NCBI GenBank assembly: GCA_903970385.1
Contig: CAJCIN010000175.1
Coordinates: 1-44,195 of the forward strand
Origin: Rhodospirillales bacterium
Lineage (GTDB): Bacteria > Vulcanimicrobiota > Vulcanimicrobiia > Vulcanimicrobiales > Vulcanimicrobiaceae
Reading direction: 5' to 3'
Length of the DNA: 44,195 bases
Positions 32,960 through 40,959 of this stretch are shown in pieces (position 1 is the stretch's first letter; each line of letters opens with the position of its first letter). A program made the position numbers and the translations under genes. The notes beneath the pieces were generated by a model that worked only from the letters and a program-made list of their open reading frames with translations, was not told where the DNA came from and did no database searches.

Positions 32960-33534
32960 GTCCCGCGCGGCGGTCCTTTCGAGAGATGCTCGACGACCGG
33001 CGCGGGCTGCTCGACGCGGATCGTTACGAGGCCGTCGTCGATCGCATCGCGCGCACGATGATCGCGGCGTTCAGCGCCGGCCGCAAAGTGCTGTGGTGCG
33101 GCAACGGCGGCAGCGCCGCCGACGCGCAACACCTCGCCGCGGAATTCTCGGGGCGATTCTTGCGCGAGCGCCGAGGTCTGCCGTCGGAAGCGCTCAGCGT
33201 CAACACGTCGGCGGTCACCGCGATCGCGAACGACTACGGCTACGACCGGGTGTTCGCGCGTCAGGTGGAAGCGTTCGTGCATCCCGGCGACGTCGTCGTC
33301 GGCCTGACGACGAGCGGGAAATCGCGCAACGTCAACCTCGCGCTCGAGGAAGCGAAGAAGCTCGGAGCGACCACGATCGCGTTCACCGGCAACGGCGGCG
33401 GCCCGATCGCGGACATCGCCGATATCAGCCTCGTCGGACCGGACGGTTACTCCGCGCTCGTGCAGGAAGTGCACATCACGCTCGGCCATATCGTCTGCGA
33501 TCTCGTCGAGCAAGCCCTCCTCGAACGAGGGTGA
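32944..33534 (+). CDS. gmhA: Sedoheptulose 7-phosphate isomerase GmhA
   Basis: Converts sedoheptulose 7-phosphate to manno-heptose 7-phosphate, the first step to ADP-heptose. The 196-residue SIS-domain protein has VLWCGNGGSAADAQHLAAEF, GRFLRERRGLPSEAL, TAIANDYGYDRVFARQVE, LTTSGKSRNVNLALEEAK, and C-terminal QEVHITLGHIVCDLVE, all typical of GmhA. I choose TTG 32944: it gives normal length and follows GAGGAG by five bases, although it overlaps accB by 16. ATG 32986 would shorten the first helix. Confidence 0.93.
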   Translation: MDRTLSPARRSFREMLDDRRGLLDADRYEAVVDRIARTMIAAFSAGRKVLWCGNGGSAADAQHLAAEFSGRFLRERRGLPSEALSVNTSAVTAIANDYGYDRVFARQVEAFVHPGDVVVGLTTSGKSRNVNLALEEAKKLGATTIAFTGNGGGPIADIADISLVGPDGYSALVQEVHITLGHIVCDLVEQALLERG

Positions 33535-33926
33535 GCGTTCGTATCGGCGCGATCGCCGTCGGGTTGCTCGCGTTCGGAGCTCCGGCGCTCGCCGCACCGA
33601 ACGGCTGCGTCGCGCGATTGACGGACGTTCGCTCGGGCAGCGGGTCGAAGAGTTTCGCATCGCACTACGTCACGGACGGATCGTACGGGTACGGCGAGTT
33701 CGTCGCGGCGGGGTTCGGCGGCCAGTCGCTTTGGATGAGGCGCGATGCCGGCTGGTGTCGCATGCCGACGGGCGGCGCGACGCTCGATCGCGCGAACATG
33801 ATCCGCTTCGGCGTACCGGATGCGGTCGCAACGCGCCTCGTGCAAAAGATGCGCTCCGGTCGCGGCGAGCTCGCGCCGCCGACGCCCTCACCCGCACCGC
33901 GCCCGCTCCGGGTTCCCCATCGCTAG
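33531..33926 (+). CDS. Small secreted protein of unknown function in the heptose operon
   Basis: 131 residues from a GTG overlapping the gmhA stop (GTGA). It has a signal peptide (IGAIAVGLLAFGAPALAA), then a compact domain with two cysteines (PNGCVARL and AGWCRMPTGG) that could form a disulfide, Gly/Ser-rich strands (DGSYGYGEFVAAGFGGQ), and a Pro-rich basic tail. I recognise no family. Its place between gmhA and gmhB with overlaps on both sides means it is translated with the heptose enzymes, but it is exported while they are cytosolic. Confidence 0.7.
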   Translation: MSVRIGAIAVGLLAFGAPALAAPNGCVARLTDVRSGSGSKSFASHYVTDGSYGYGEFVAAGFGGQSLWMRRDAGWCRMPTGGATLDRANMIRFGVPDAVATRLVQKMRSGRGELAPPTPSPAPRPLRVPHR

Positions 33927-34446
33927 GCCGGCCGCGTTCCTCGATCGCGACGGAACGCTCATGGAAGATTCGGGCTTCATCGGCGACCCGCGCCGCATTC
34001 GCGTGCTCGCCGGCGTCGCGGAGGCGCTCGTCGCGCTCGCGGATGCGGGCTACGAGCGCATCGTCGTCACCAATCAGTCCGGGGTGGCGCGCGGCCTCTT
34101 CGGCGAACCCGACGTCGTGAACGTGAATCGCGCGCTCGCGGACGAACTCGCCGTGCGCGGCGCCACGCTCGACGCGTTCTATTACTGCACGCACTTGGAC
34201 TCGTGCACGTGCCGCAAGCCGTTGCCGGGCATGATCCACGCCGCCGTCGCCGAGCGCGACGTCGACCTCGCGCGCAGCGTCGTCTTCGGCGATCGCGGCA
34301 GCGACATCGCGCTCGCGCATGCGGTCGGCATCCCGGGCATCCTCGTGAACGAGCTGCCGAACTACGACGGTCCCGAGCCGCTCTACCGCGCGCGCACGTT
34401 TGCCGACGGCGTGCGGTTCTTCTTGGAGCACGTCGTTGCGCGATAA
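33919..34446 (+). CDS. gmhB: Heptose 1,7-bisphosphate phosphatase GmhB (apparent ATC start)
   Basis: Removes the 7-phosphate from heptose bisphosphate. The 175-residue HAD-family enzyme has catalytic D9 and D11 in FLDRDGTL, IVVTNQSGVARG, the zinc loop CTHLDSCTCRKPLPGM, and FGDRGSDIALAHAVG. The first ATG in the family-aligned region (33961) lies beyond the catalytic DxD, so it cannot be the start. The only canonical upstream start, ATG 33820, would add 33 residues and overlap the previous gene by 107 bases. ATC 33919 gives MARPAAFLDRDGTL, the standard family N-terminus, and overlaps the preceding stop by 8 bases. I choose it by inference. Confidence 0.93.
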   Translation: MARPAAFLDRDGTLMEDSGFIGDPRRIRVLAGVAEALVALADAGYERIVVTNQSGVARGLFGEPDVVNVNRALADELAVRGATLDAFYYCTHLDSCTCRKPLPGMIHAAVAERDVDLARSVVFGDRGSDIALAHAVGIPGILVNELPNYDGPEPLYRARTFADGVRFFLEHVVAR

Positions 34447-35422
34447 GCTGCTCGCCACGGTCGACGCGCGCGAGCTCTTCGAGCGCATGCGCGACAAGCG
34501 CGTGCTCGTCGTCGGCGACGTGATGGTCGACGAGTGGGTGTGGGGCGCGGTCTCGCGGATCTCGCCGGAGGCGCCCGTTCCCGTCGTCGCCGTGAGCAAT
34601 CACTCGTTCACGCTCGGCGGCGCGGGGAACGTCGCGAAGAATCTGCGCGCCATCGGCGCGTCCGTGTCGTTCGCCGGCACGATCGGCGACGATGCGGAAG
34701 GCCGGCGCGTCACCGAGCTGTTCGACGAAGCGCAGGTCGAACGCGGCGCGGTCCTCGCGCTACGCGATCGGCCGACGACGCGCAAGACGCGGATCGTCGC
34801 GCACAACCAGCAGGTCGTCCGTGCGGATTGGGAATCGGCGGAGCCGCTCGGCGCAGAGGATCGCGCGCGCATGTGCGCGCTCGTCGCCGAACTCGCGCCG
34901 AAACACGACGCCGTCGTGCTCTCTGATTATGCGAAGGGATTGTTCTCGCGCGATCTCGTGGAAGCCGCGAGCGGCGCCGCCGTCGTGACGGCCGATCCGA
35001 AGCCGAAGAACATCGCGCTGTTCGCGGGCGTCACGCTCGTCGCGCCGAACGCGGGCGAAGCCTCGCTCGCGAGCGGCATCGCGATCAAGGACGACGCCTC
35101 GCTCGAGGCCGCGGGCTCGACGTTGCTCGAGATTCTCGGGTGTCGCTACGTCGTGATCACGCGCGGCGAGCGCGGCATGGCGCTCTTCGGCGCGCAAGGC
35201 GAACGGCATCGCATACCGTCGGTCGCGCGCACCGTGTTCGACGTGAGCGGCGCGGGCGATACCGTCATCGCCGTGCTGACGCTCGCGCTCGCGGCGGGCG
35301 CTCCGGTCACGCTCGCGATGGAGCTCGCGAACTATGCGGCCGGCGCCGTCGTCGAGAAGCTCGGCACCGCGACCGCAGAGCCGGCGGAGATCGTCGCGCT
35401 GCTGGAGAGCGATCGTGGTTGA
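34436..35422 (+). CDS. hldA: D-glycero-beta-manno-heptose-7-phosphate kinase (HldE kinase half, RfaE1)
   Basis: Phosphorylates heptose 7-phosphate at C1. The 328-residue PfkB-family kinase has VLVVGDVMVDEWVWG, RISPEAPVPVV, TLGGAGNVAKNLRAIGA, VVLSDYAKGLFS, DPKPKNIALF, VITRGERGMALF, and the catalytic DVSGAGDTVIAVLTLAL. In E. coli this is the N-terminal half of HldE; here it is a separate gene. TTG 34436 overlaps gmhB by 11 bases. A PfkB kinase, not a GHMP kinase, points to ADP-heptose for LPS and not the GDP-heptose route. Confidence 0.95.
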   Translation: MRDKLLATVDARELFERMRDKRVLVVGDVMVDEWVWGAVSRISPEAPVPVVAVSNHSFTLGGAGNVAKNLRAIGASVSFAGTIGDDAEGRRVTELFDEAQVERGAVLALRDRPTTRKTRIVAHNQQVVRADWESAEPLGAEDRARMCALVAELAPKHDAVVLSDYAKGLFSRDLVEAASGAAVVTADPKPKNIALFAGVTLVAPNAGEASLASGIAIKDDASLEAAGSTLLEILGCRYVVITRGERGMALFGAQGERHRIPSVARTVFDVSGAGDTVIAVLTLALAAGAPVTLAMELANYAAGAVVEKLGTATAEPAEIVALLESDRG

Positions 35423-35912
35423 ACCCGCGCCCGTCTTCGCGGAGACGGATGCGGATGGGGCGGCGCGGTGGCGCGACGAGCAACGCGCGCGCGGCAGGCG
35501 CGTCGTCTTCACGAACGGCGTTTTCGACCTCGTGCACGCGGGCCACGTCGCGTACCTCGACTGGGCGCGCGCGCAAGGCGACGCGTTGATCCTCGGCCTC
35601 AACACGGACGCATCGGTCCGCGCGCTCAAGGGACCCGAACGTCCGCTCGTGCCCTTCGCCGACCGCGCGGCCGTGCTCGCCGGCCTGCGCAGCATCGACG
35701 CCGTCGTCGGCTTCGCGGAGCGCACGCCGGAGACGCTGCTCGATCGCATCCGTCCCGACGTGCACGTCAAGAGCGCGCAGTACCGCGTCGAAGATCTCCC
35801 GGAACGCCTCGTCGTGTTGCAGCACGGCGGCGAGATCCGGCTCGCGCCGCACCTCGCGGGTCGCAGCACGACCGATATCGTCGCGGAAATTCGCCGGCGC
35901 TACGGGGCGTAG
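35415..35912 (+). CDS. hldC: Heptose 1-phosphate adenylyltransferase (HldE transferase half, RfaE2)
   Basis: Makes ADP-D-glycero-manno-heptose from heptose 1-phosphate and ATP. The 165-residue cytidylyltransferase-fold enzyme has FTNGVFDLVHAGHVAYL with the HxGH site, LILGLNTDASVRALKGPERP, ERPLVPFADRAAVLAGL, and RSTTDIVAEIRRRY at the end. GTG 35415 overlaps the kinase gene by 8 bases. The epimerase HldD that would finish the pathway is not in the window. Confidence 0.95.
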   Translation: MVEPAPVFAETDADGAARWRDEQRARGRRVVFTNGVFDLVHAGHVAYLDWARAQGDALILGLNTDASVRALKGPERPLVPFADRAAVLAGLRSIDAVVGFAERTPETLLDRIRPDVHVKSAQYRVEDLPERLVVLQHGGEIRLAPHLAGRSTTDIVAEIRRRYGA

Positions 35913-35913
35913 C

Positions 35914-37137
35914 GTGCGCATCGCGATCACGAGCAACGGTCCGGGTGAATTCGCCGGCTGGGTGCGGCCGCTCGTCGCCGCGCTCTATCGCCACGCGCCC
36001 GCGACGGACGTGACGCTCTTCTTCGTGCCCGACGATTACGCGACGGGCCGCGAACCCGACGTCGCGCGCGCACTCTTCCCGAACGTGCGCGTCGTTTCCG
36101 CGAAGACGTATCTGCGGTTCGCTCTCGGCGCGCGCGTCGACGGCGTGCCCGATCGCGTGGACGTCGTGCAGTATCTCGGCGGCGATCTCATGCACGCGGC
36201 GCGCGTTCACAAGCGCCTCGGCGGCCGCGCGAGCACGTACAAATTCGCGCGGCGTCGCGACACGAAGACGTTCGCGCACGCGTACGCGCTCGACGATGCG
36301 AACGCACGCGCGATCGCGCGCGACGGATATCCGCGCGATCGCGTGACCGTCGTCGGCAATCTCGCGATCGACGGCGCGCTCGCCGAAGCGGGCGCGGACT
36401 ATGGCGACGCGACGGATCGCGTGCCGGACGACGGCGTCCTCGTGATGCCGGGCACGCGCAAGCACGAGGTCGCGAACTTGATCCCGTTCTTCGTGCAAAC
36501 GGCGCTGCGTCTGCGTGCGACGCGCCCCGAGATCCCGATCGCGTTCGCCGTCTCTCCGTTCACGACGGAAGACGAGCTCGCGCGCGCGTTCGCAAACGGC
36601 GGGCATCGCAACGTCTGGGGCGCGACCGGTACGATCGTGCGGGACGAACGCGGCCTCGCGCTCGCACCCGCCGACGGCTCGCGGCCGTTTCCCGTCGTGC
36701 GCGACGCGATGCGCTACGCGCGCCGCGCGCGCTTCGTCGTGACGCTGCCCGGCACGAAGTGCATCGAGCTCGCGGCGCTCGGCGTGCCGGCGATCGTCTG
36801 CGTGCCGCTGAACGCGCCGGAAGCCGTCGTCATCAACGGACCGCTGCAATATCTCGATCGCGTGCCGTTCGCCGGGACGTTGCTCAAGCGAGCGATGGTC
36901 GTCGCCGTCGACCGCCGCTTCACGCTGACCGCGCAACCGAACATCGATACGGGCGACGTCATCATGCCGGAGCTGCGCGGAACGCTGATGCCGGCCGAGG
37001 TCGCACGGCGCATCGCCGCCTACTACGACGACGGCGCGGCGCGCGCCGCGGCTTCGGCACGTCTGCTCGAACTGTACGCCGCGCACGCCGGCGCCGCCGA
37101 CCGGATGGCGCGCTCCCTGCTCGCGGACGGCACGTAA
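35914..37137 (+). CDS. Lipid-A-disaccharide-synthase-like (LpxB-related) protein
   Basis: 407 residues with a GT-B-like layout. It starts RIAITSNGPGEFAGWVRPLV, where LpxB has its GE-S-GD region, then VDVVQYLGGDLMHAARVHK, YKFARRRDT, DRVTVVGNLAIDG, VLVMPGTRKHEVANL (the LpxB-type P-G-S-R turn), and FVVTLPGTKCIELAALGVP with the GTxxLE-like donor pocket. It probably transfers a sugar in lipid A or glycolipid synthesis, but it is divergent and could be one of the LpxB-related proteins of unknown substrate. GTG lies one base after the hldC stop. Confidence 0.65.
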   Translation: MRIAITSNGPGEFAGWVRPLVAALYRHAPATDVTLFFVPDDYATGREPDVARALFPNVRVVSAKTYLRFALGARVDGVPDRVDVVQYLGGDLMHAARVHKRLGGRASTYKFARRRDTKTFAHAYALDDANARAIARDGYPRDRVTVVGNLAIDGALAEAGADYGDATDRVPDDGVLVMPGTRKHEVANLIPFFVQTALRLRATRPEIPIAFAVSPFTTEDELARAFANGGHRNVWGATGTIVRDERGLALAPADGSRPFPVVRDAMRYARRARFVVTLPGTKCIELAALGVPAIVCVPLNAPEAVVINGPLQYLDRVPFAGTLLKRAMVVAVDRRFTLTAQPNIDTGDVIMPELRGTLMPAEVARRIAAYYDDGAARAAASARLLELYAAHAGAADRMARSLLADGT

Positions 37138-38030
37138 TGCGGCTCTCCGTCGTCATCGCGACGCGCGATCGCGCGGACTTTCTCGCCCACGCGCTCGATT
37201 CGCTCGAATCGCAGCGCGACGCGCCGTCGTTCGAAACGATCGTCGTCGACAACGGCTCGCGCGACGGCACGCGCGCGCTCGTCGAAACGCGACGCGCCGC
37301 GGGGCGCATCGACGTGACGTACGTCTCCGTCCCCGAACCGAATCGCGGGAAGGCGCGGAACGCCGGCATCGCCGCGGCGCGCGGCGCGATCGTCGTGTTC
37401 GTCGACGACGACGTCGTCGTGCCCGAGTCGTTCCTCGCCGCGCATGACGCGGCACATGCGGGCGTCTTCCCGGTCGCGGCGTCGGGGCCGATCCTCAACG
37501 TGCCGTCGTACGGCGTGCGTCCGGCGCCGACGTTCGCGAACTATTCCGGCGCGTTCTTCTGCACGTGCAACGTCTCGGTGCCGCGGACGTCGCTCGTCGC
37601 CGCCGGCGGTTTCGACGAACGCTTCGATCTGTACGGCTGGGAAGACACGGAACTCGGCCTGCGCCTGCGGCGGCTCGACGTGCGCCGCGTCTTCGCGTGG
37701 TCCGCCCACCTCTGGCACGTCAAGCCGCCGCAGACCGAGACGTTCGCGATCGTCGAAGCGAAGACGATCGAGCGCGCCCGCATGGCGGCGCGGCTGCTGC
37801 GCAAGGACGGCGGCCTGCGCACGAAACTCGCGACGGGCGCCTACGGCGCGAACTTCGTGCGCTCCGCGATCCTCGCGCCGGCCTTCGCCGTGCCCTACTA
37901 TCGCGCGCTCGCCGCGAACCGTCGCGCACCCGCGTTCGCGCGCGCCGTCGCGAAAGCGCAGGTGCTCGACGGCGTCTACATGCAGACGCTGCGCGCCGCT
38001 CTCGCGGAGGAGGCGCCCGCGCTCGGGTGA
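37137..38030 (+). CDS. Family 2 glycosyltransferase
   Basis: 297-residue GT-A enzyme: LSVVIATRDRADFLAHALDS, IVVDNGSRDGTRAL, GKARNAGIAAARGAIVVFVD, metal-binding DDD in VFVDDDVVV, and the C-terminal acidic motif GWEDTELGLRLRR. It adds a sugar to a surface glycan; donor and acceptor are not readable. The ATG overlaps the previous TAA by one base and the next gene overlaps by four, so the whole glycan set is translationally linked. Confidence 0.9.
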   Translation: MRLSVVIATRDRADFLAHALDSLESQRDAPSFETIVVDNGSRDGTRALVETRRAAGRIDVTYVSVPEPNRGKARNAGIAAARGAIVVFVDDDVVVPESFLAAHDAAHAGVFPVAASGPILNVPSYGVRPAPTFANYSGAFFCTCNVSVPRTSLVAAGGFDERFDLYGWEDTELGLRLRRLDVRRVFAWSAHLWHVKPPQTETFAIVEAKTIERARMAARLLRKDGGLRTKLATGAYGANFVRSAILAPAFAVPYYRALAANRRAPAFARAVAKAQVLDGVYMQTLRAALAEEAPALG

Positions 38031-39007
38031 GAGTCTTGCTCGTTCGCGCGGACGGCATCGGCGACGCGCTCGCGTGTGTGCCGCTCGTCGCGGCGCTGCG
38101 CGCCGCGGGACACGAGGTCGGCGCGGTGCTCGGTACGGGCAATCGCGACGCGTTTTCGACGCACGCGTTCGCACGCGTGCACGTGCTGGAACGCATTCCG
38201 TGGCCGCTTCACGGCGCGACGCCCGAGTCCGCGCGCGTCGCGCTCGCCGAAGCGAAACGCGCGCGCTACGACGCGGCGCTCGTCGCGTCGGAAGAGATGG
38301 ACGCGTATCGCTTCGCCGTCGATGCGTGCATCCCGCGGCGCATCGGGTTCGTGAACGGATTCGAGAAGCCGTTCAAGACCGCGCGCGTTCGCGGCTGGCT
38401 CACGCGACGGATCGTGCGGAGTGCGTCTGCCGCGCGCGCGCGCGAACACGAGGTGGAAACGATGTTCCGCCTCGGCACGGACCTCGTCGGCGAGTCCGCG
38501 CCGACGCGCGACGCCGTGCGTCTGCGCGAACTCGTGCTCGACGACGCGCCGGCGCCGCAGCGCTTCGTCGCACTGCAGGCGTCGCCGAAGCTCGCGGGGG
38601 CCGGCCTCGATCGCGCCGCGTATGTCGCGCTCGCCGAGGCGCTCGTCGCGCACGGGCGGCCCGTGCGCGTCTATGGCGACGATGCCGGCTTCGTGCACGA
38701 CGTCGCCCTCGCGAGCGGCGCGCGCGGCTTCGCCGCGCTGTCGGTTCGCGCGTGGAAGGCGCACCTCGCGGCGGCGAGCGCCGTCGTCACGCCGGACAGC
38801 GGCGCGGCGCACGTCGCCGGCATGCTCGGCGTGCCGTGCGTCGATGCGTTCGCCCCGACCCGCGCGACGGCACGCGACGTCGCGCGCTGGCATCCGTGGG
38901 CCGCGCCGTATCGCGCCGTCGTCCTCGATCCGGCGCGCGAACGGCGCGCGACGGCCGAGGTCCTCGCGGGCGCGGTCGACGAGCTGCTCGCGGGCCGTCG
39001 CGCGTGA
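38027..39007 (+). CDS. Family 9 glycosyltransferase (heptosyltransferase-like), first copy
   Basis: 326 residues. The N-terminal GT-B domain opens VLLVRADGIGDALACVPLVA; the C-terminal domain has FVALQASPKLAGAGLDRAAY and the GT9 donor motif VVTPDSGAAHVAGMLGVPCV. With gmhA, gmhB, hldA and hldC just upstream, an ADP-heptose donor is likely but inferred. GTG overlaps the GT2 stop (GTGA). Confidence 0.9.
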   Translation: MRVLLVRADGIGDALACVPLVAALRAAGHEVGAVLGTGNRDAFSTHAFARVHVLERIPWPLHGATPESARVALAEAKRARYDAALVASEEMDAYRFAVDACIPRRIGFVNGFEKPFKTARVRGWLTRRIVRSASAARAREHEVETMFRLGTDLVGESAPTRDAVRLRELVLDDAPAPQRFVALQASPKLAGAGLDRAAYVALAEALVAHGRPVRVYGDDAGFVHDVALASGARGFAALSVRAWKAHLAAASAVVTPDSGAAHVAGMLGVPCVDAFAPTRATARDVARWHPWAAPYRAVVLDPARERRATAEVLAGAVDELLAGRRA

Positions 39008-40008
39008 CGAGCGCGCTCGTCATCTGCACGGGCGGCGGGATCGGCGACGTGTTGCTCGCGACGCCCGTGATGCGCGCGCTGCGCGCGTCGTACGACGAAG
39101 TCGTCGCGTTGACGGCTCCGGCTCATCGCGAGGTGCTCGAACACGATCCCGATCTCGCGGAGATCTGGACCGACGACGTGCCGTTCGCGCGTCAGGTCGC
39201 GCGTATCCGCGCGCGACGGTTCGATGCTTCGGTGACGACGTGGGCGACGGCGCGCAGCGCGGCGCTGCCGTTCTTCGGCGGCGTCGGGGTTCGCGCCGGT
39301 CAGGCGCGCCGGGCGTACTCCGCGCTGTTCACGCGGCGCGTCGTGGTGCGCAGCGAGCTCGGCGACCGCGCGACGCACTGGACGCAGATCCTGCTCGACT
39401 TCGCGCGCGCGCTCGGCTGCGACACGCGGGACGCGACGCCCGTCTTCAACGTGCCGGCCGGCGCGCGCGCGTCGTCGCGGCAGCTGCTCGCCGCGCGCGG
39501 CGTGGGCGACGCGTACGTCGTGCTGCATCCGACCCGCGGCATCGCGGCCGCGCGCGAACGCTGGCCGGTCGCGCGTCTCGCCGAACTCGCGCGCGCGCTC
39601 GGCGCCGCCGAAGGCGTGCCCGTCGTCGTCACCGGCGCCGGCGGCGATCGCGCGATCGCCGACGCCGTGGCCGCCGCCGGCGGCGCGATCTCGATCGGCG
39701 GCGCCACGACGCTCGGCGAATTCGGTGCGATCGCCGCCGGCGCGCGAGCGGTGGTCGCGATGGACAGCGGTCCGATGCACGTGGCCGCCGCGACCGGCGC
39801 GCCGACGCTCGGCATCTTCGCGCTGCAGTCGGACGAGCCCGACCGCTGGGCGCCGCTCGGCCCGCGGACCGCGGTGCTGCGCGCGACGTATCCGTGCCCG
39901 CCGAATCATCGTAAGGAAACGTGCCCCGATTTCGCCTGCGTCGCGGCGCTCGACGTTCCGCGGATACTCGCGAGCGTACGCGCGCTGCATGCGCGGGGCG
40001 GCGGCTAG
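39004..40008 (+). CDS. Family 9 glycosyltransferase (heptosyltransferase-like), second copy
   Basis: 334 residues. It opens ALVICTGGGIGDVLLATPVM, has YVVLHPTRGIAAARERWPVA, VVVTGAGGDRAIADAV, and the classic AMDSGPMHVAAATGAPTLGI with FALQSDEPDRWAPLGP. It ends with a cysteine-bearing CPPNHRKETCPDFAC segment, like the C-terminal CxxxxxC of many heptosyltransferases. Closest of the three to WaaF/WaaC. GTG overlaps the previous stop (GTGA); 39 bases separate it from the next GT2. Confidence 0.92.
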   Translation: MTSALVICTGGGIGDVLLATPVMRALRASYDEVVALTAPAHREVLEHDPDLAEIWTDDVPFARQVARIRARRFDASVTTWATARSAALPFFGGVGVRAGQARRAYSALFTRRVVVRSELGDRATHWTQILLDFARALGCDTRDATPVFNVPAGARASSRQLLAARGVGDAYVVLHPTRGIAAARERWPVARLAELARALGAAEGVPVVVTGAGGDRAIADAVAAAGGAISIGGATTLGEFGAIAAGARAVVAMDSGPMHVAAATGAPTLGIFALQSDEPDRWAPLGPRTAVLRATYPCPPNHRKETCPDFACVAALDVPRILASVRALHARGGG

Positions 40009-40047
40009 ACGGCGGGCTCGTGCCGCGCATCCGGAGAAGCGCGCGAG

Positions 40048-40959
40048 ATGGCCTGCGCGGCGACGATCCAACTCTGTACCTACAATCGCGCGCATCTTCT
40101 CGGTCGCGTGCTCGCGGCGTGCTTCGAGCAGACGGCGCCGTCCGATGCGTACGAGGTCGTCCTCGTCGACGACGGCTCGCGCGACGACACGCCCGATGTC
40201 ATCGCCGCGGCGCGGCGTCAGGCGACGTGCGCCTTCACCGTCGTATCGCAGGCGAACGCGGGCCTCGCACGCGCGCGTAACGCCGGCATCGCGCGGTCGA
40301 CCGGCCGCCGGATCATCTTCATCGACGACGACGTGCTGCCGACGCCGGCGTTCGTCGCCGAACATCTGCGCTCGGATGCGCGCTATCCGGACCGCGTCGT
40401 CCGCGGCGCCGTCATCGATACGCAGAGCTTCGACCGGCTCCCGACGCCGACGTGGTCGCTCGCGAACTATAGCGGGAATTGGTTCTGGACGAGCAACGTT
40501 TCCGTTCCGCTCGCGACCCTGCGCGCCGCGGGCGATTTCACGGAGACGTTCCGCGAATACGGTTGGGAAGACATCGAGCTCGGCATGCGGCTCCGCGCGC
40601 GCGGCGTGCGCGGCACGTTCAATCGCTTCGCGGTGGCGTTCCACTACAAACCGCGACCGACCGCCGGAAACGTCGACGGGATGCTCCGCCAGGCACGCGC
40701 GCAAGCGCGGACGGCGATCCAGCTCCGCGCCTTACACGATCACTGGCGCGTCGTCCTCGCGACGGGCGACGATCCGCTGCGGCGAACGTTCCATCGCGCC
40801 GCGCGCTCGTTCGGCGCGGTCGATCGTTTGGAACGCGCGATCGGTCCGCGCGACGCGGAACGTCCGCTCTCGGCGCGCGCGCTCGCCGCCGCGCGCTCGC
40901 TCGCGCGCGAAACGTATTACGCCGAACTCGAGAGCGCGCGCGCGGGGACGCACGCCTGA
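40048..40959 (+). CDS. Family 2 glycosyltransferase, second copy
   Basis: 303 residues: ATIQLCTYNRAHLLGRVLAA, VVLVDDGSRDDTPDV, GLARARNAGIARSTG, FIDDDVLPTPAFV, YSGNWFWTSNVSVP, and GWEDIELGMRLRARG. It is clearly paralogous to the GT2 at 37137 (same YSG...NVSVP and GWED-ELG-RLR segments). A C-terminal helical tail of about 90 residues is basic. Its TGA is overlapped by the CTG start of the next gene. Confidence 0.9.
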   Translation: MACAATIQLCTYNRAHLLGRVLAACFEQTAPSDAYEVVLVDDGSRDDTPDVIAAARRQATCAFTVVSQANAGLARARNAGIARSTGRRIIFIDDDVLPTPAFVAEHLRSDARYPDRVVRGAVIDTQSFDRLPTPTWSLANYSGNWFWTSNVSVPLATLRAAGDFTETFREYGWEDIELGMRLRARGVRGTFNRFAVAFHYKPRPTAGNVDGMLRQARAQARTAIQLRALHDHWRVVLATGDDPLRRTFHRAARSFGAVDRLERAIGPRDAERPLSARALAAARSLARETYYAELESARAGTHA

